64,000 nt of DNA from Leptodactylus fallax (GCA_947044405.1 CAMRHE010000012.1:13098001-13162000); one strand, 5' to 3'; numbered from the stretch's first letter, positions 15,308-28,740 are shown. Notes: generated by a model from the letters alone, not told the origin. Numbers and translations are program-made.

Positions 15308-15722
15308 TGGTGAAAGGAAGCCTAGCTATGATTCCAAATCACCAGATCAGAAAACGAATTTAGAGGTAGTCTGTCAACATTATCAACCCAGGTCTACAAA
15401 TAGGTAGGTTAGGCTCATTTGAATGTAATAGTGTTTTCCCTTTGTGAATTGGTGCCTCAGTTGTCAAGATTACTGTTTTTATCAATATGCAAATGAGCTG
15501 CTTGTAGTAATGATAGAGTAATGAATAGCTCATTTGCATATTGACAACAACAGTTATATTTCAGAAACAGAGACACTGTTTCATAAGGGAAAACACTTCT
15601 GATTCAGGTAACCCTAACCTAACTATCTGCTGGGCTGAGTAGATATGCTGGGATATGGTGAAAAAAACAATGTTTTCTCATTTGGTGGTCTGACATCATA
15701 TCTAGGCTTTCTTTCACCAGGG
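15308..15722. mobile_element. palindromic MITE, outer and inner inverted arms
   Basis: Outer pair CTGGTGAAAGGAAGCCTAG (15308 on) against CTAGGCTTTCTTTCACCAG (to 15720). Inner pair CAATATGCAAATGAGCTG against CAGC-less AGCTCATTTGCATATTG around a loop at 15505-15520, and GTGTTTTCCCTT against AAGGGAAAACAC. Boundaries are to within a few bases. Class not assigned. Confidence 0.6.
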
Positions 15723-16704
15723 ACAGAGATTTAATAGGTCAAATAATTCCAAATTTAGGCTATATTCACACGATTGTGGAGAACAACAGCAACTGCAAAA
15801 AACAGATAAAACATCTGTTTTTCCACAGCCATATTGCATCCGTCTGGGACCCGTTCTCAAGGATCTCTCATAACCTTCAGTCAATTGAGTGATTTGTGGA
15901 AATGGACATGTTCTATTTTTTAATGGGCCATCAAAAAACGGACATGGGAACATCAAAATCCACAAAAAACATCAAAATCCACATGTTCTAAAAATTGCCG
16001 TTTGACAGCCATTATAAAAATGGCCTTACGATAATATGCCAATTTATACATAAGGCCTACTTATTCCAAAAGTGTGTAGATCCAGTCTGTAGACTTTGTT
16101 CTAGTGACTGGATCCAATATTACAGGGATTTTCCCATCATAATGTTTTATGACTATTCACTTGGTAGCTCTAGAAACTTCAATTCAATTGAGTGAGGAAA
16201 GAATGTGCATGTGCTATCTATTCTTCCCAAGTGAATGGGATTAAAACAAGGTCAGCCTTGGCATCAATGTTTTATAACCTACTTTATTAATGGGTAATAA
16301 AACATTGTATTGGAGAAAGACCTTTTATAAATTAAAACATTTACCCACAATATGGTTCAGATGCTTTATAGCCAAGTAAAAATAATTAAAAATAAATTCT
16401 TCCTAGACCAAAGCTTCCAAAAAACACTGATGTGGCTCTAGATTAGTGAAATAAAGTAGGTATCATTTGAAGATCAACCAGTTTATATCCTCAGGTCAGC
16501 CAGGGTTTGTGTGGACAGGAAAGATCAGATGTCACTGGGAATATTTATCCCAATCACATTTCAGGCAGTAATTGCACTGTGGGTAAAGTGTATGATGTTT
16601 CACTACATAAGAGACAGATACAGAAAGCAATGAGACAATTGAATTCTAAATATAGAAGAGAGGTAAGACCACAATTTATTGTGAATTAATTAATCTAAAG
16701 CTTC
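15723..16704. other. intron 1 DNA, possible MITE fragment
   Basis: A GGCTATATTCACACG end at about 15757 resembles the start of TWA-type MITEs, but no matching right end was found. The rest is AT-rich and unrecognised. Confidence 0.35.
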
Positions 16705-17292
16705 TTAAAGGGATTCTATCATTGGGAAACCCTATTTTCACTAACAGCATGACGGAATAGCCTTTAGAAAGACTATTCGTCTCCTACCACTATTTTTCTG
16801 ACCCGCACCGCCGTTTTGGAGAATTTTCTTCTTTATGCAAATTAGTCTTCAGAAAGCACAGGGGGCGTTCCCCCTGTGTTCAGAAAGCAGAGGGGGCGTC
16901 CCCTGTGCTCACATCACACACTCTTCAGAAGATCCAGCACCGCCTCTCCGCAGCGTCAGCACCCGCTCATCGTGTCTGTTTGGAATCCAAATCCCGCACA
17001 TGCTCAGTCGGCTTTGCCACTATAACATCAAAATAGACAACTGAGCATGATTTGGATCCCGAACAGACATGATGGGAAGGTGCTGACGCTGCGGAGAGGC
17101 GGCGCTGGATCTTCCAAAAACGTGTGATGTGAGCTTTCTGAAGACTAATTTGCATAAAGAAGAAAGAAGAAAATTCTCCAAAACGGCAGCACGGAGCAGA
17201 AAAATAAAGGTAGGAGATGAATAGTCTTTCTAAAGGCTATTCCGACGTGCTTTTAGTGAAAATAGGGTTTCCCAATGATAGAATCCCTTTAA
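16705..17292. mobile_element. T2-type (Kolobok-like) MITE, 588 bp
   Basis: TTAA at both borders (16705-16708, 17289-17292) with near-perfect inverted ends AAAGGGATTCTATCATTGGG, and further pairing to CCTATTTTCACTAA / TTAGTGAAAATAGG. The inner arms also pair (GAAGATCCAGCGCC-type and CTCCGCAGCGTCAGCACC), so most of the element can fold back. No protein. Confidence 0.85.
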
Positions 17293-20080
17293 ATATACTG
17301 CAACATCACATAATCAGTCCCTAGACAATACAAGGTCTAAACAAAGACAGCATTACATATGGGATTGTTCCAGAAAACTGAACTTGCATGTATCCACTGA
17401 CTGTGCTGGTAATGCAACCCTGCAGTAAGTTAGAATTCACACTAGACGTTTTACTACTGCATATTTTAATTCAAATTCCTGATCTCCAGATGATTCAAAG
17501 CTGTAGCACTACAGGTTCTGTTCGTCTGTATGACAGAGGGAGGCCTAAGGGATCCTCCACTAAAGGTGTTCATACACATCAGTCTAATGTTTATCAAAAT
17601 GGACAATTTCAACCAAAACAGCCTTTTGTCAGGTGAAATGCAACAACAAGCAACTGGCCAACTGTTGATACACTTGTCATCATCTAGAAACAAGTGGAAC
17701 GTGTTTAAACTTTTTGTAGAAAAGTCAACAGTCCACAAATGACCTTTCCTTAAGAACGTTTTCTCAGAACATCGTCCAGTGTCATTGAATATGTATGGCC
17801 AACTTGAATGAATGAGTGAAATGGCCTATATGGACTATAAGAGGTATAACTGCATGAGAAGACTGATCACAGCAAACCATTAGACTAGACAAACATGTTT
17901 AATACAAGCAGAAAAAAAAGATCCTCAGATTTTCATTAGAACAAGTCAAGTGAGAAGGTATAACACAAGCCTTAAAACAGACATAAAAGTGGCTAAGCTG
18001 AGCCCACAAAATGTTGAATTTCACCAGGTTAGTACAATGTGTGTTTATCTCCCTGTGCTTCTTTAGTAACAAACTACTGTGTAACCAATGGGAAGAAGCT
18101 TCTTTGGGAATATCTGCTCAATTACTTGCTAATGTTACACCCACAAAAACAATATATATAATCAAATAAAGAAAGTGAAATTAAACATTCATTGTCAGAT
18201 GGTAGGCTTATATAATACAAGCTAGTATTGTCAATTTACTATAGATAAGAAATGTGACCATTAAGTTGCTTCTGTCTGGAAGCCTCTATGTAAACTATTG
18301 TAAGTTTTCAGCAGAAGTGTTAAACTGAATATTATTTTTAGCTGGTGCTTTATACATTTATTATTCAACATCTAGATAACAAACAACCTCACACTCACAC
18401 AACCACAACTATATCACTACAATTACGACTGTGGAAATACAAAGATCACATCAAGGTTCTCAAAGCAACACATTTGGAATGTGAGGACCAGAAGCATTTG
18501 CTAAAGCCTGGTCTGCCTCTAATACATGGAGGAGTGATGAATGTTCAGCATCTGCAAGGACCAATTAGTTAGCTATTCTATAATAGTCATAGTATTACAA
18601 GACAATGGACCTGATTTGATCCAGTATCATATTTGGAGCAAATTATTATTTATAGAGAATATCACGGTTCTGACATTTTCCACCACGTATGTTCTGTGAT
18701 CATGTCGGATCCCTTGGCTGGTATCGTCATCACAAGCCTTCTGCAAGTCTGTCATAAGACTTCTATCACTTATGCAATGCTAAGATCCCAATTATAATAA
18801 TAATCAAATACAATGAATCATAGCAATATGATTTTTATAATATAAGACACTGATTTTCTATGTGTTCTATCTCAGGTCAAAGCTTATAGCACTATAAATA
18901 TCTCCCAAAACTTTTACAGATATTTTCATGTGAATAAGGTCTGGTTTAGGTATTTTTTCTCTATTAAAATCCATTATTTTAGACTAATTATCTTCAGATT
19001 ATAAAGTAATGGGATTCACAGTAAATTGTGTAATGTTAGACATCAGGTGATCCGTGACATGTCTGGGTGCACTTATTTCTGAGTGTATGTTTGCACAATA
19101 TGCCAATATACACTTCGCTTAATGTAGCTTCACCTGCAGTCTGCTTTGCTTGTGTTGGACACAGCTGGCTATGGGGAAACTTGTGTGATGACAGCCCAAT
19201 TGTGAGCACAAGAGCCTTCTTTCAGCAAGAACATTTACCTCTACGAGAAGACCAGCATTATACATCTGGCACCAAAGAGGTTAAAACATAGTAGCAAATG
19301 GCTTTAAACAGCTATCTAGCATAAAAGTTAAAATAAAAATACAATAATTGGCACCTTATAAATGTGGTATCAAATATGAGATGCAAACACATTTATGAAA
19401 CAACTCATTTCTAGGATGTACAAAGGATGTGACTAAACCCTACACAGTATGGTATATGAAGAGATTCATTACTACTACCCTGTTTACAATGCTTCCATTC
19501 AAATCCTTCATTTCACTCCCTATTCTGAAGACATTTGGAAATATAGAGACCCACTTGAAAGAGCATTTGCACAGATGACGATATGTATTGATGGCACAGA
19601 TTATACAGGTTACACAGTAATAATAAATGTATATGACGAGAAATGGCTGAATTGCTAAATTTCTTTCTGCATAGCTGCTACGTTTTGCACCTGTTATATG
19701 AACATTTTTGTACAAACTTACTATGTCGCTGTTTATTTGCAAGTAAAATGGATTTCCAGTGTATCTAAACATAGGCCTTGAAATATAACACTCTGTATAG
19801 GGATTTAACTGGTTCATGGAAGGCCAATTCATCAATGTTAAAGAAGATACAGTGCCAGAATCACAATGAAAGACTAATTAAAAATAGAGTTCATGACACA
19901 TGTTTGGCTCATTGAAACTTCACAAGAGGCCACGGGAGTTCTGTGAACTTTTCCCTCTGTCTGGACATAGCCTTATGGTGCCTAACTAAGGTTGTCTTTT
20001 TGCTATTAAGGGGGAGGGGTTATTCTGTCCCACATAAAAAGTGAAAGCTATTTGTTCAATCCCCACTTGCTCTAATGAGC

Positions 20081-20085
<5 letters not shown>

Positions 20086-20144
<59 letters not shown>
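20086..20144. repeat. (AT)n(AC)n microsatellite
   Basis: Uninterrupted AT dinucleotides to 20129, then AC to 20144, in lef1 intron 1. Confidence 0.97.
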
Positions 20145-22375
20145 TACCTGATCTCCTAGGGGAGTTCCCAGGAATGGGTCAAATTAAACAAAAATCAAAG
20201 GGCTGAGGCATGGCTATAGCATTACAGGGGTTAATCTTAGATTAGATAGACTAGGAAAAGTTTACATACAGGCAAAGGAAAGCAGACATGGAACTTGAAA
20301 AGATAAGGGAGACTCCAGTCATCTGTGTGTTACCATTTCAGTTGCTGGGAAACAATTAAATGACAAGTGTCCTGAATATACAATGTAACACAACAAACTT
20401 ATGTCACCATCTGAGCTCAATTCTCTAGGACTACTCTCCTTATGGCTGCAACTAGGACTTTTTCTAGATATATGTTAGGTCTGCAAGAGCTGTGACATCA
20501 CATGGTTTGTAAACTGTATGGTTACGTCCAATACCATTGTCTATATATAGGGGCCATAACGATATGTACAGATTACAATAATATGAATATATGATGGTAT
20601 AGTCCAGACAAAATAAGAGGATCTCAGGATTACAATTACCAAAAAAATGTTGCTTTATATTACTAAAGATGTAGTAAGAACATGGATGATGAATGATGTG
20701 TTCATGGAAAATCAAGTTGGTCCTAAATACATAAACATACAAGATTCTGGAAAGGAAATGCCTGGACAAATAGATAACTAAAAGATAGACAAGTATGGCC
20801 TCCTTTTTGCCAGTCGGCTAAAGATATGACAGGTTGGGTTCTTTACAAGTAGGGACCAACTTGGCTTGCATGCTTTAAGCCTTGCAAATTTAAAATAATG
20901 TTTCTTACCAAAGTAACAGAAATAGTAAAGTCAAAGCAATACAATACGAAATGTGTAAGTTTTAGAATACAAATCATAATATCTATGAAGGCCCTAGTGA
21001 TATGGACTATTTTTATTATTAAATTAAAAGCATAATAGGAAAATCTTCATTTCCAACAGTCCTTCCTCAGATCCAATTTACCCCCTCCTGTCTCCCATCA
21101 CATTGGAGACTGTTACCTGTGGTCAGCTATTGCCCATTTGCACAGTTGTGGCAAACTGTTGCATCCTGTTTTCTTTCTACCTATTAAATGTACATTTGCT
21201 ACCACACATTTTCACTGTCAGAATAAAATGGCTGCACTCTGCAATCTTTAAGTGACCAAGAATGGGTATGTGCATACAAATGTACATCAATAGAGAGTAA
21301 GTAAGAAAAACCATACAACAAATCATGTCATAACATGGCAAACGGTCAAGCTGAAATATAATAATGGTATCATTTATACTGACACCACATTGTTAATTAT
21401 TACCTAGTCTGCATATAGGGATACTGCAGAGATGTTGAAGTAGTTTTCATGGGTTATTAAAAGAAACATCATTGCACCAACACAACTGCTCACATGGCCA
21501 ATGGAGGTGACACATGCTAGGGCCAAGGGGGGGGGATCTAGTTGATAGATCCCTGAAAATATATCAGTGAGATCTGATAATAATGTTTCCAGTGTTGCTA
21601 ATTCAGTATACAGCAGAAGATCAAATAAATGACCAAATTCTTTACTGAGTCTTCCTCTTCTCCAAATGACTGTGTGCCACTAGTGACTACTCTCCTCATG
21701 GAGACAGCATGGCTTTAATAAAAAAAATGCTGTCCATACACATCCAGATTAAGAAACATGATTGATCTTCACATGTATTGGTGATATTATTCTGAGCTGC
21801 TCAAGAAGAGGCATGACAGGCATCTTTAGGTCTAAATGGGAAATAATAGTCCTCAGAGATATGGAAAATGAACATGTACAGCAGAATGGTGTAATCTCTG
21901 CATTGACTCTACTGAGCACAAGTGTCAAACTCCAACTGTAGGTAGTCGATGGTAAAACCACAAATATATTACCATTACTGAAGTGTGTTTAGAAAGACAA
22001 CTGTCATCTGCTTGAGCTGGCCATAGAGTTTTAATGTGTATGCGCACCCTATCCATCACCAGAACACTGCATGCCACAGTAAAAATAACTAAACCATAGA
22101 ATAAAAAATAAACAAAGTATACATTCACTTTATACAAAAGGTGCACCAAACATATAACAGCAATCTGACAATAACACAAAGCCCACATTGGAGACCTAAC
22201 CTCATATTCTGGAGCTAACCTCTTTACTATCAGCACTATGTACAGGTAGTTTTACATACTTGTGGACTTTGTATTTTCCAGGAAAATAAGTGCTATCCCT
22301 AGTACATGTAAACATGAACACCCCCACCCCCGATGGTGCCCCCAGGTGTCTTCTAGGACTATGACTTGTAGTTAC

Positions 22376-22594
22376 CTCATGGCTGTTGCTACTAGGGGTG
22401 ATCTCAGTCTCATTCACCAGAGAAGACTTGATGTCTGCAAGGTCTCCTTCCTCCTCCGGGTGACTGATCTCGGCATAGATCTTCTCCTTCTGGGGATCCC
22501 CTTCATCCTTGAATGGAATCATCTCGTCAGTGGCACACAGCTCAGGGTCTCCACCACCTCCATTGCCTCCCCCTGCTCCAGAGAGCTGAGGCAT
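22376..22594 (-). CDS. lef1: LEF1 exon 1 (beta-catenin-binding domain), start codon to splice donor
   Basis: LEF1 is the HMG-box DNA-binding factor that recruits beta-catenin to Wnt target genes in the nucleus. The exon encodes 73 residues from MPQLSG through [18 protein letters not shown], a segment ending [20 protein letters not shown], and SNSHE. This is the conserved LEF1 N-terminus that binds beta-catenin; TCF7 and TCF7L1/L2 diverge after MPQL. A glycine-rich linker lies at residues 6-15. The ATG (22594-22592) has a favourable context with G at -3. An in-frame ATG 22 codons upstream (22660) is open but lacks LEF1 similarity, so I treat that stretch as 5'UTR. The exon ends GAG|GTAACT at 22376/22375, phase 0. 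HMG-box exons must lie left of the window. The family assignment is near certain. Confidence 0.96.
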
Positions 22595-23330
22595 GGCTGT
22601 GACAGGAGAAGACACCACTTCTGTGCCCAGAGGAGCAGAGATCACACAAGAAAATGCCAAATCTCCCCCAACCTAAGCAGATCCCGATATCCCAGCGGCA
22701 GGAGCAGGACCTGCTGCAGACCAGAAGCCAGCTCCTGAGAAGTTCCTCCTTGGTTCTCCAGGCTTCACCTGTGCTGTGCGATCCTGAGGACAAGGCTTCT
22801 GGAGTCACTATCCAAACTTTCTTCTCCTTTGTGAGCGTCACATGGAAGGCGGCAGAGAGCAGACAAAAGTTTGTTGTGACTGTGAGTAAGATGGCAGTGA
22901 CTCAGGGCTGAGTAGACCAGGAGGATGTCTGAGAAGTAACCTCCAGCCAACAGCACAGGACTGATCCCTCTGTGTGACTCTCTGGAGGGCAGACAGCAGT
23001 CTCTCAGCATAGACCCCCACAATCCCCGGGTTACTCCATCACGTTGTCCTGCACACCCTGGTACACGTCCTGCTCGGGCTCTGGGTGGGATTGTGCTCTC
23101 CCTGTGTGTTTGTGTAATGTAACTTTAACATCCCCCTCCTCCTGTGCCCCCCTCCCTCCCCCTCACCCGCTCCCTCTCTGTCTGCTGGAGGGGAGGAGGA
23201 GGCGGTGGAGAGAGATGAAAGAGAAGCCGCCGCACTGATTGACAGCTCACTGATAGAGGAGGGGGGCGACACAGAGCAGCTCAGCAAATGAAGGGGCAGG
23301 AGGGGACAGGATCACACGAGGGAGGGGGAC
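22595..23330 (-). promoter_or_regulatory. lef1: lef1 5'UTR and promoter region
   Basis: Upstream of the LEF1 start codon the sequence changes from AT-rich to GC/CT-rich, with long C/T runs at 23127-23180 and scattered CpG up to about 23330, then returns to AT-rich DNA. This fits a TATA-less promoter with a long 5'UTR, as known for vertebrate LEF1. The transcription start is not visible, so the split between UTR and promoter is unknown. Both strands contain chance ORFs that do not resemble known proteins. Confidence 0.7.
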
Positions 23331-23490
23331 ACAGTCCAAAATGAAATACTCCTAATAACTGCAATTAAGGCAAACACTGGAGAAAGATCTAATAAGTGGG
23401 GCAGGTGGACATGGCCAGGACATGGACCCCCAGCTACTGCCAAAGACAGCATCACATATGCAACATCCAAACATGTTTATGTAGATAATA

Positions 23491-23493
<3 letters not shown>

Positions 23494-23526
<33 letters not shown>

Positions 23527-23541
23527 TATATATATATATAT
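23494..23541. repeat. (AT)n microsatellite
   Basis: AT dinucleotides with one AGTG interruption, about 0.9 kb upstream of the lef1 start codon. Confidence 0.95.
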
Positions 23542-25858
23542 TTAAAATGTATTTATTTCTTTGCATATCTATTTATAAACATAAAATATATTATTATATA
23601 TTATATATGGACACATAAATATATAGTTTCAAATACTTCACATAAATACATAGAAATGTACTTCTGTGCAATAACTATATGTTCTAATTGTATATGTTAC
23701 ATTGTATAAGTATACACGATTAGTGGTGAAATCTCGGGGCAGGCAGCAGGGGAGCTTCCCTAATACTCGGATGCTGGGTGAGTATAAGCTGAGATCAAAC
23801 AGAAGTAACACCATATAGATCCCTTTAGAATGATGAGGGATATAGAAGGGGATCTCAGCAGTTTTTATTAGCAGAGAGGACGCCGAGAAGCCTGCTGCTA
23901 AATCTATGCGCTCCTCTAAGGAGAAGGCCATCTGAGATCTGGAGGTGAGCACATTCCTTGCAGGTTTATGCTGGCACCTCACCCCTGTATTTACTGCCAC
24001 CCACCGCACATAATGCTGACTATAAATTGTCACCAGATCCAGTAACATCTAAATAAACAGAGCAGCATTGTTTAGTTGCAACGATCATATCGTTATCGAT
24101 CACATCGTTTTTCCCACAATGTGCGGTACCACAGCAGCGATCATGCCTGCTATCATGCAGTGTAGAAAGTGACGAGATAGGGGGCAGCCGGTTGTTTGGA
24201 AGTTGGTGACACATTAGCACAGAATCCCACATTTTGCCTGCGTAAATCCTATTTCCCCCTCATGCTAATTGCTTGGATTTGCATACTAATTTTTAGAGCA
24301 CCTTTTCCCTGCCCAGACTCCACTGCAGGCGGGGAGATAGGGCACACTACAATGATGAGACAGGGGAAGGATGATTGTGTGCTAAACCTTTATTAGCCAC
24401 CAAATATAACCATGGTCTGCCCTTCACAAGGGATGCCAAACACAGATAGAAGAAGATTACATGAGAGATAACAGATGAACCTTTTCAGAAACCTTTGTAT
24501 TTTATTTCATGCACTTTTAGATATGATATAATACTGTACTACTTCCTCTATGATTCATTGCAATCTGTGATCCAGGAAATGCATGTTGAAGCCTCAGTGG
24601 TATGTAATATTTAATGCAATGTGATATATCGTTTCCCTTTGATAAAAACACTGTCACTGGAGGGTGAGATTTTTTTTTTTTGAAGTGGAAACAAACATTT
24701 AATCCTAAATCTTAAGATTTGGGGAATGCTCATCTGGTTTCCTTGCTCTGCAGTGTCATTTGCATTAAGAATGATGTAATATTTTCTCCAGATCATATAA
24801 AATTACTGAGTGTACTATATACAAACCAAATCATAATAACATTTGTTCTGTACTGGGTGCAGTATGTATACACATCCATTATGACATGACTGACAGCAAA
24901 GTATCATCCATGGCTATCCAGATTTTGCAATTTAAGGGAACAAAAATAAATGCCCCCTTTACCATAAATCCATTAGTTTGTAAACCCATAGGGGAAGGAC
25001 TTTTTCCTAAGGTATCTATCTTGACACTGTTATGTCTGCATTGACAATCTTGTGTCATTTGTATCACATTGTATAATACCACAAAAGATGATGTTCCTGT
25101 ATGAACTAATGAAGAAATAGTAATAATGTGATCTCCCAGAAAATCTTTGGCTGGACTGGGTGTAAAATCATTACATCTATGGCCAGCTTGTACTCTGCTG
25201 CGTGGACTAATGAATTTCAGGTTTGTTGTCCTGCTTTAAGTGGAAAGGAAGTTGTAAGACTGCAGGGTGTTTATTCTAGACTGAGCAGAGGACTGGAAGC
25301 TTCATTACAAAGGATGCTATGAGCTGCAGCCTCCCCTATCTCCTAACTCTTTCATGTGGGCAGCACGTTATCCCACTCCCATTTTTTCCCTCATCTTTAG
25401 ATTTTTTTCTTCTATAACATACAAAAAGGGTAACATGATTTATGTCTACTACATGGGCTCAGGAAACCTCACCAGCACGCCAACTTTAACTGTAGACAAC
25501 ACAAACCTGCAGGAATATTTGGGGGAGGAGGAGATTACAGTGATAAGGGGGAGTAGGAAAGGATGCTGATTATTATGAGAGCAGGAAAGGAAAAAGCTGG
25601 AGGGAAACAGACATCAAAATACTTTAAAAAAAAACGTTTCCTTTTAAATCACATCTGTGCTCGAGACAGTCTGTAAGACACTGAGTGTGTGGCTAATACA
25701 TAAGAGAAATAATAATACAATTATAATACTACAAGCTATCCCCAAAATCATGTTTATTTCTCTACTTAAACATCACTATAAATATCTGTGATCTGCACAT
25801 CTAGATTATTTCTGTTTTCTAATTTTTATAACCTTTTTTGTATTTTTCTATTGAAACA

Positions 25859-25862
<4 letters not shown>

Positions 25863-25890
<28 letters not shown>
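25863..25890. repeat. (TA)n microsatellite
   Basis: Fourteen uninterrupted TA units in the lef1 5' flank. Confidence 0.95.
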
Positions 25891-25893
<3 letters not shown>

Positions 25894-27064
25894 GCAACAT
25901 TTAATACTGTTTAATAAAATGGCATTTACAGTAATATTTTCCAGTTTATCACCACAAATACTAGTCACACTAATTGATTCGTTATTATGAATTTCTTTGG
26001 AGGATTACAATAAAAAATACATTATTGAGAATACTGCAATATCACATAATTCTATTAGGATCAAGTAAAATCTTTTGATCTTTCATGTAACATAGACATT
26101 AAATAAGCAAAGGCTGAATTCAGTACCACTGCATATGTAGGCCTAAATATGCAGACAATCAATGGCAAGAATTGGTTTTAGTTTTTTTTATATTATAAAT
26201 TGTATTTATAATTGTATTATATCATGATCACTGAAATCTAATAATTTGCAATAAATCTTAAATTCAGAATGTTTTACATTTATTTTGCTTTTACTTTGGT
26301 CTTGTTAAAATAGCACTTTGTGTCAGTAAACAGTCCGAATCTGTGACATTTGCTATTTGTATCAGGCCTAATCTCATTTATTGATGGCAAGTAATGCCAG
26401 CACTTAAAACTTTTATTTTTCCCTATTAAGTGATTAGATATACAGTACTGAAATTTTCTAGAATATTTTTCATGGTGGTTTAGTAAACAAAAATACAGGA
26501 TAATACATCAGTAATCAGTGATTTGCAGTTGTGGATTATGCAATTGCAGCAACAATGTTTTTAATCTGTGATAAAAAAAAAAAAAGCATTTCATTAGAAT
26601 AAAAATCTAATACAGTTCAATACATTTTGTATTACATGACAATATGACAATGTAACTCTGCATTGAGATTAATATACAGCAATAATATTTAACAAGTCAC
26701 TCTGCGACAATTCAGTCCTTGTCCAAAACAAACACTTCCACGCTGGCTTCAGTGTAGAAATGTTTAACTACACAAAAGGCAAAATGCAAGCATGATTACA
26801 AATGATACAAGTATAGTAAGAAGCAATGTTACTGTTGTGTATAAATTGAAGCTTTATATTTGCTGCAGAAATATTTACTTAGGAAGATCAAGAGAACAAT
26901 TATTAAATAAAATCTTAATTTAGTTAAAAAAATAACACAGAAATGTTCTGAAATTAAGTGGATATTATAATAAATTATTTTGTTTACACTATAATTTAGA
27001 TCTATATCCTCACTGCATAGGATTTCATTCTTATTTTATTTAATGCAAAGGAGAAGAGCAGGTA

Positions 27065-27266
27065 TTAATGATGTTGCCCAGGATTAGAAAAAAAAACATG
27101 GCTGTTTTGCAAAAACAGCTTCTATGGGTTGTGTGGTTTTGCAGTTTAGCCTCATTCACTTTAATGGAGCTGAGATGTAATCTAACACAAAACCTGTAGG
27201 TCGATGAGGCGCTGTTTTTCCAAAACAGCAGCCATGGTTTTTTTTAATCCTGGGCAACCCCTTTAG
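27065..27266. mobile_element. T2-type MITE, short
   Basis: TTAATGATGTTGCCCAGG at left and CTGGGCAACCCCTTTAG at right; then AAAAAACATGGCTG pairs with CAGCCATGGTTTTT, and TTTTGCAAAAACAG with a CTGTTTTTCCAAAA-type arm. The right target is mutated to TTAG. It is the first transposon met upstream of lef1. Confidence 0.7.
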
Positions 27267-27269
27267 TGC

Positions 27270-27555
27270 TAAGGCCCCACGTGGTGAAATGCAGCTAAAA
27301 TACACTGCGGAAAAAACTGCTGCGGGAAAGCATTGTGTTTTTCTCTGCAGCGTTTTTCATTGCTGAGTTTTTCTCAGCAGATCTGCTTCCCTTATTAAAC
27401 CTATAGGAAAAAACGCCAGCGCTTCTGCTGGTATAATTGACATACTGCGATTTTCAAAAATGCAGGTGGATTTTTTTTCTGCAATGTGTGGATGAGATTA
27501 GCCAGAATCTTCCACAGCGGCAAAAATGCTGTTTTTTCGCAACATGGGGCTTTAG
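27270..27555. mobile_element. MITE, 'GGCCCCACGT' family, copy 4
   Basis: CTAAGGCCCCACGTGG at left and CATGGGGCTTTAG at right. Core with GACATACTGCGATTTTC and TGTGTGGATGAGATTAGCC. Abuts the T2 MITE. Confidence 0.7.
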
Positions 27556-27654
27556 CTTAAAAGTCACCACAACTACAGTTGTAGCAAGCTAAAAGAATAT
27601 AGAAAAAACAATACTTCCACTTTTACCACAAAATATTTCTATTGTATTTGTTTT

Positions 27655-27740
27655 GTATATTTTGTGTACCGTATGCAAACCCTCAAATATACAGCACTAT
27701 GGAATTAATGGTGCTATATAAATAAATAATAATAATATAG
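27655..27740 (+). repeat. LINE 3'-tail fragment
   Basis: ACAGCACTATGGAATTAATG, then GGTGCTATATAAATAAATAA and an AATAAT tail, resembling the tail of the LINE at 1766-2839. No coding part remains. Confidence 0.6.
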
Positions 27741-27899
27741 CTTTGGTGCACCCAAAAACCTATGCTATAGCTGTCCAACAACATGAGATGGAAACCGTAT
27801 GTCACAAATAAGTCTTCCAGCAGTACAACCATATAAGATTGATTTCAAACAAAGATGAGTAGATTCCCAAATGAAACATATTTTTTTTTTTTACATAAC

Positions 27900-28150
27900 A
27901 TTGGATTGTATGATAAGCCACTGAGAAGTCATCTTAATATGTGATGGGCCACTGAGGGGATATTATATTATATGGGGCCACTGAGAGCATTTAACTTTGT
28001 AATGGGCCACTGAAGGGCACTATATTGTATGGGGCCTTTGCAGGGCCATTTTACAGTTTCATGTCCCAGTGAGGGGGCATTATATTGTATGGGGCCTCTA
28101 AAGAGGCATTATACTTTGGACAGGACACTTAGGGGACAATATACTGTGTG
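27900..28150. repeat. degenerate GC-box/TATA tandem repeat
   Basis: About seven diverged units of GGGCCACTGAGGGG plus ATTATATTGTATGG, roughly 35-40 bp each. The motif resembles the ~31-bp minisatellites at 36.2, 50.5, 53 and 58.2 kb. Confidence 0.55.
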
Positions 28151-28330
28151 GAAGAGGAATTATAACTGTATACTATAAATTGAAGGTCACTGTTACTGTG
28201 TTGGGGCACAAATGGACATGATAGGAATGGGGTAAAAGGGGACATGGGAGGGTTAGAAACACAATATCAGTCAAAAATACATTATTAGACAATGTGACAT
28301 TTCCACCTGTTTGAACCTTTGTCAAACTCA

Positions 28331-28740
28331 GGGTGAGTTCACACTTGCGCCGGCACTCTGTCCGCTGCGAATCCGACCTAAATGTCGGAAAACTGGATAG
28401 GGAAAGGTTTGCAACGCTTTGCTTAAAAACCCATTAACTTCTATGGGTTTTTAAAGCAATGTGCGGGTGTGCGCTTACACCCTCTGCGCCGCAAAGCCAG
28501 TTTTTTTTTGTCGGACACAAAGTCCTGCATGTCCGACTTTGTTTCCGACGAAAAAAAAAACGGGTTCGCGGCGCAGACGGTGTAAGCGCACACCCGCACA
28601 TTGCTTTAAAAACCCATTCAAGTGAATGGGTTTTTAAGCAAAGCGTCGCAAACCTTTCCCTATCGAGTCCCTATCCAGTTTTCCGACATTTAGGATGGAT
28701 TCGCAGCAGACGGAGTGCCGCCACAAGTGTGAACCCACCC
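28331..28740. mobile_element. long palindromic PIF/Harbinger-like MITE, copy 2
   Basis: 410-bp foldback with ends GGGTGAGTTCACACTTG / CAAGTGTGAACCCACCC. Flanks are TCA and TTA (target TWA, one mutated). Internal arms match copy 1 (CACTCTGTCCGC, AAAACCCATT, GCGCTTACACCCTCTGCG) and the centre is CCTGCATGTCCGACTTTG. Confidence 0.75.

Larger units (their letters stand above)
23331..27064. other. lef1 5' flank without recognisable repeats
   Basis: AT-rich single-copy-looking DNA with three short A/T microsatellite or homopolymer runs and no MITE, LINE or Tc1 signature. An octamer-like ATTTGCAT occurs near 24276. No gene was recognised. It could hold lef1 cis-regulatory DNA, but nothing in the sequence alone proves this. 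Confidence 0.5.

Noticed and set aside
16705..17292. piggyBac origin for the TTAA-flanked MITEs
   Set aside because: piggyBac also uses TTAA, but the AAAGG-type ends match the T2/Kolobok group better; not fully excluded.
22595..22660. Upstream in-frame ATG extending LEF1 by 22 residues
   Set aside because: LEF1 proteins start at MPQLSG; the extension has no similarity and is probably open by chance. It is kept as a note in the exon 1 entry.
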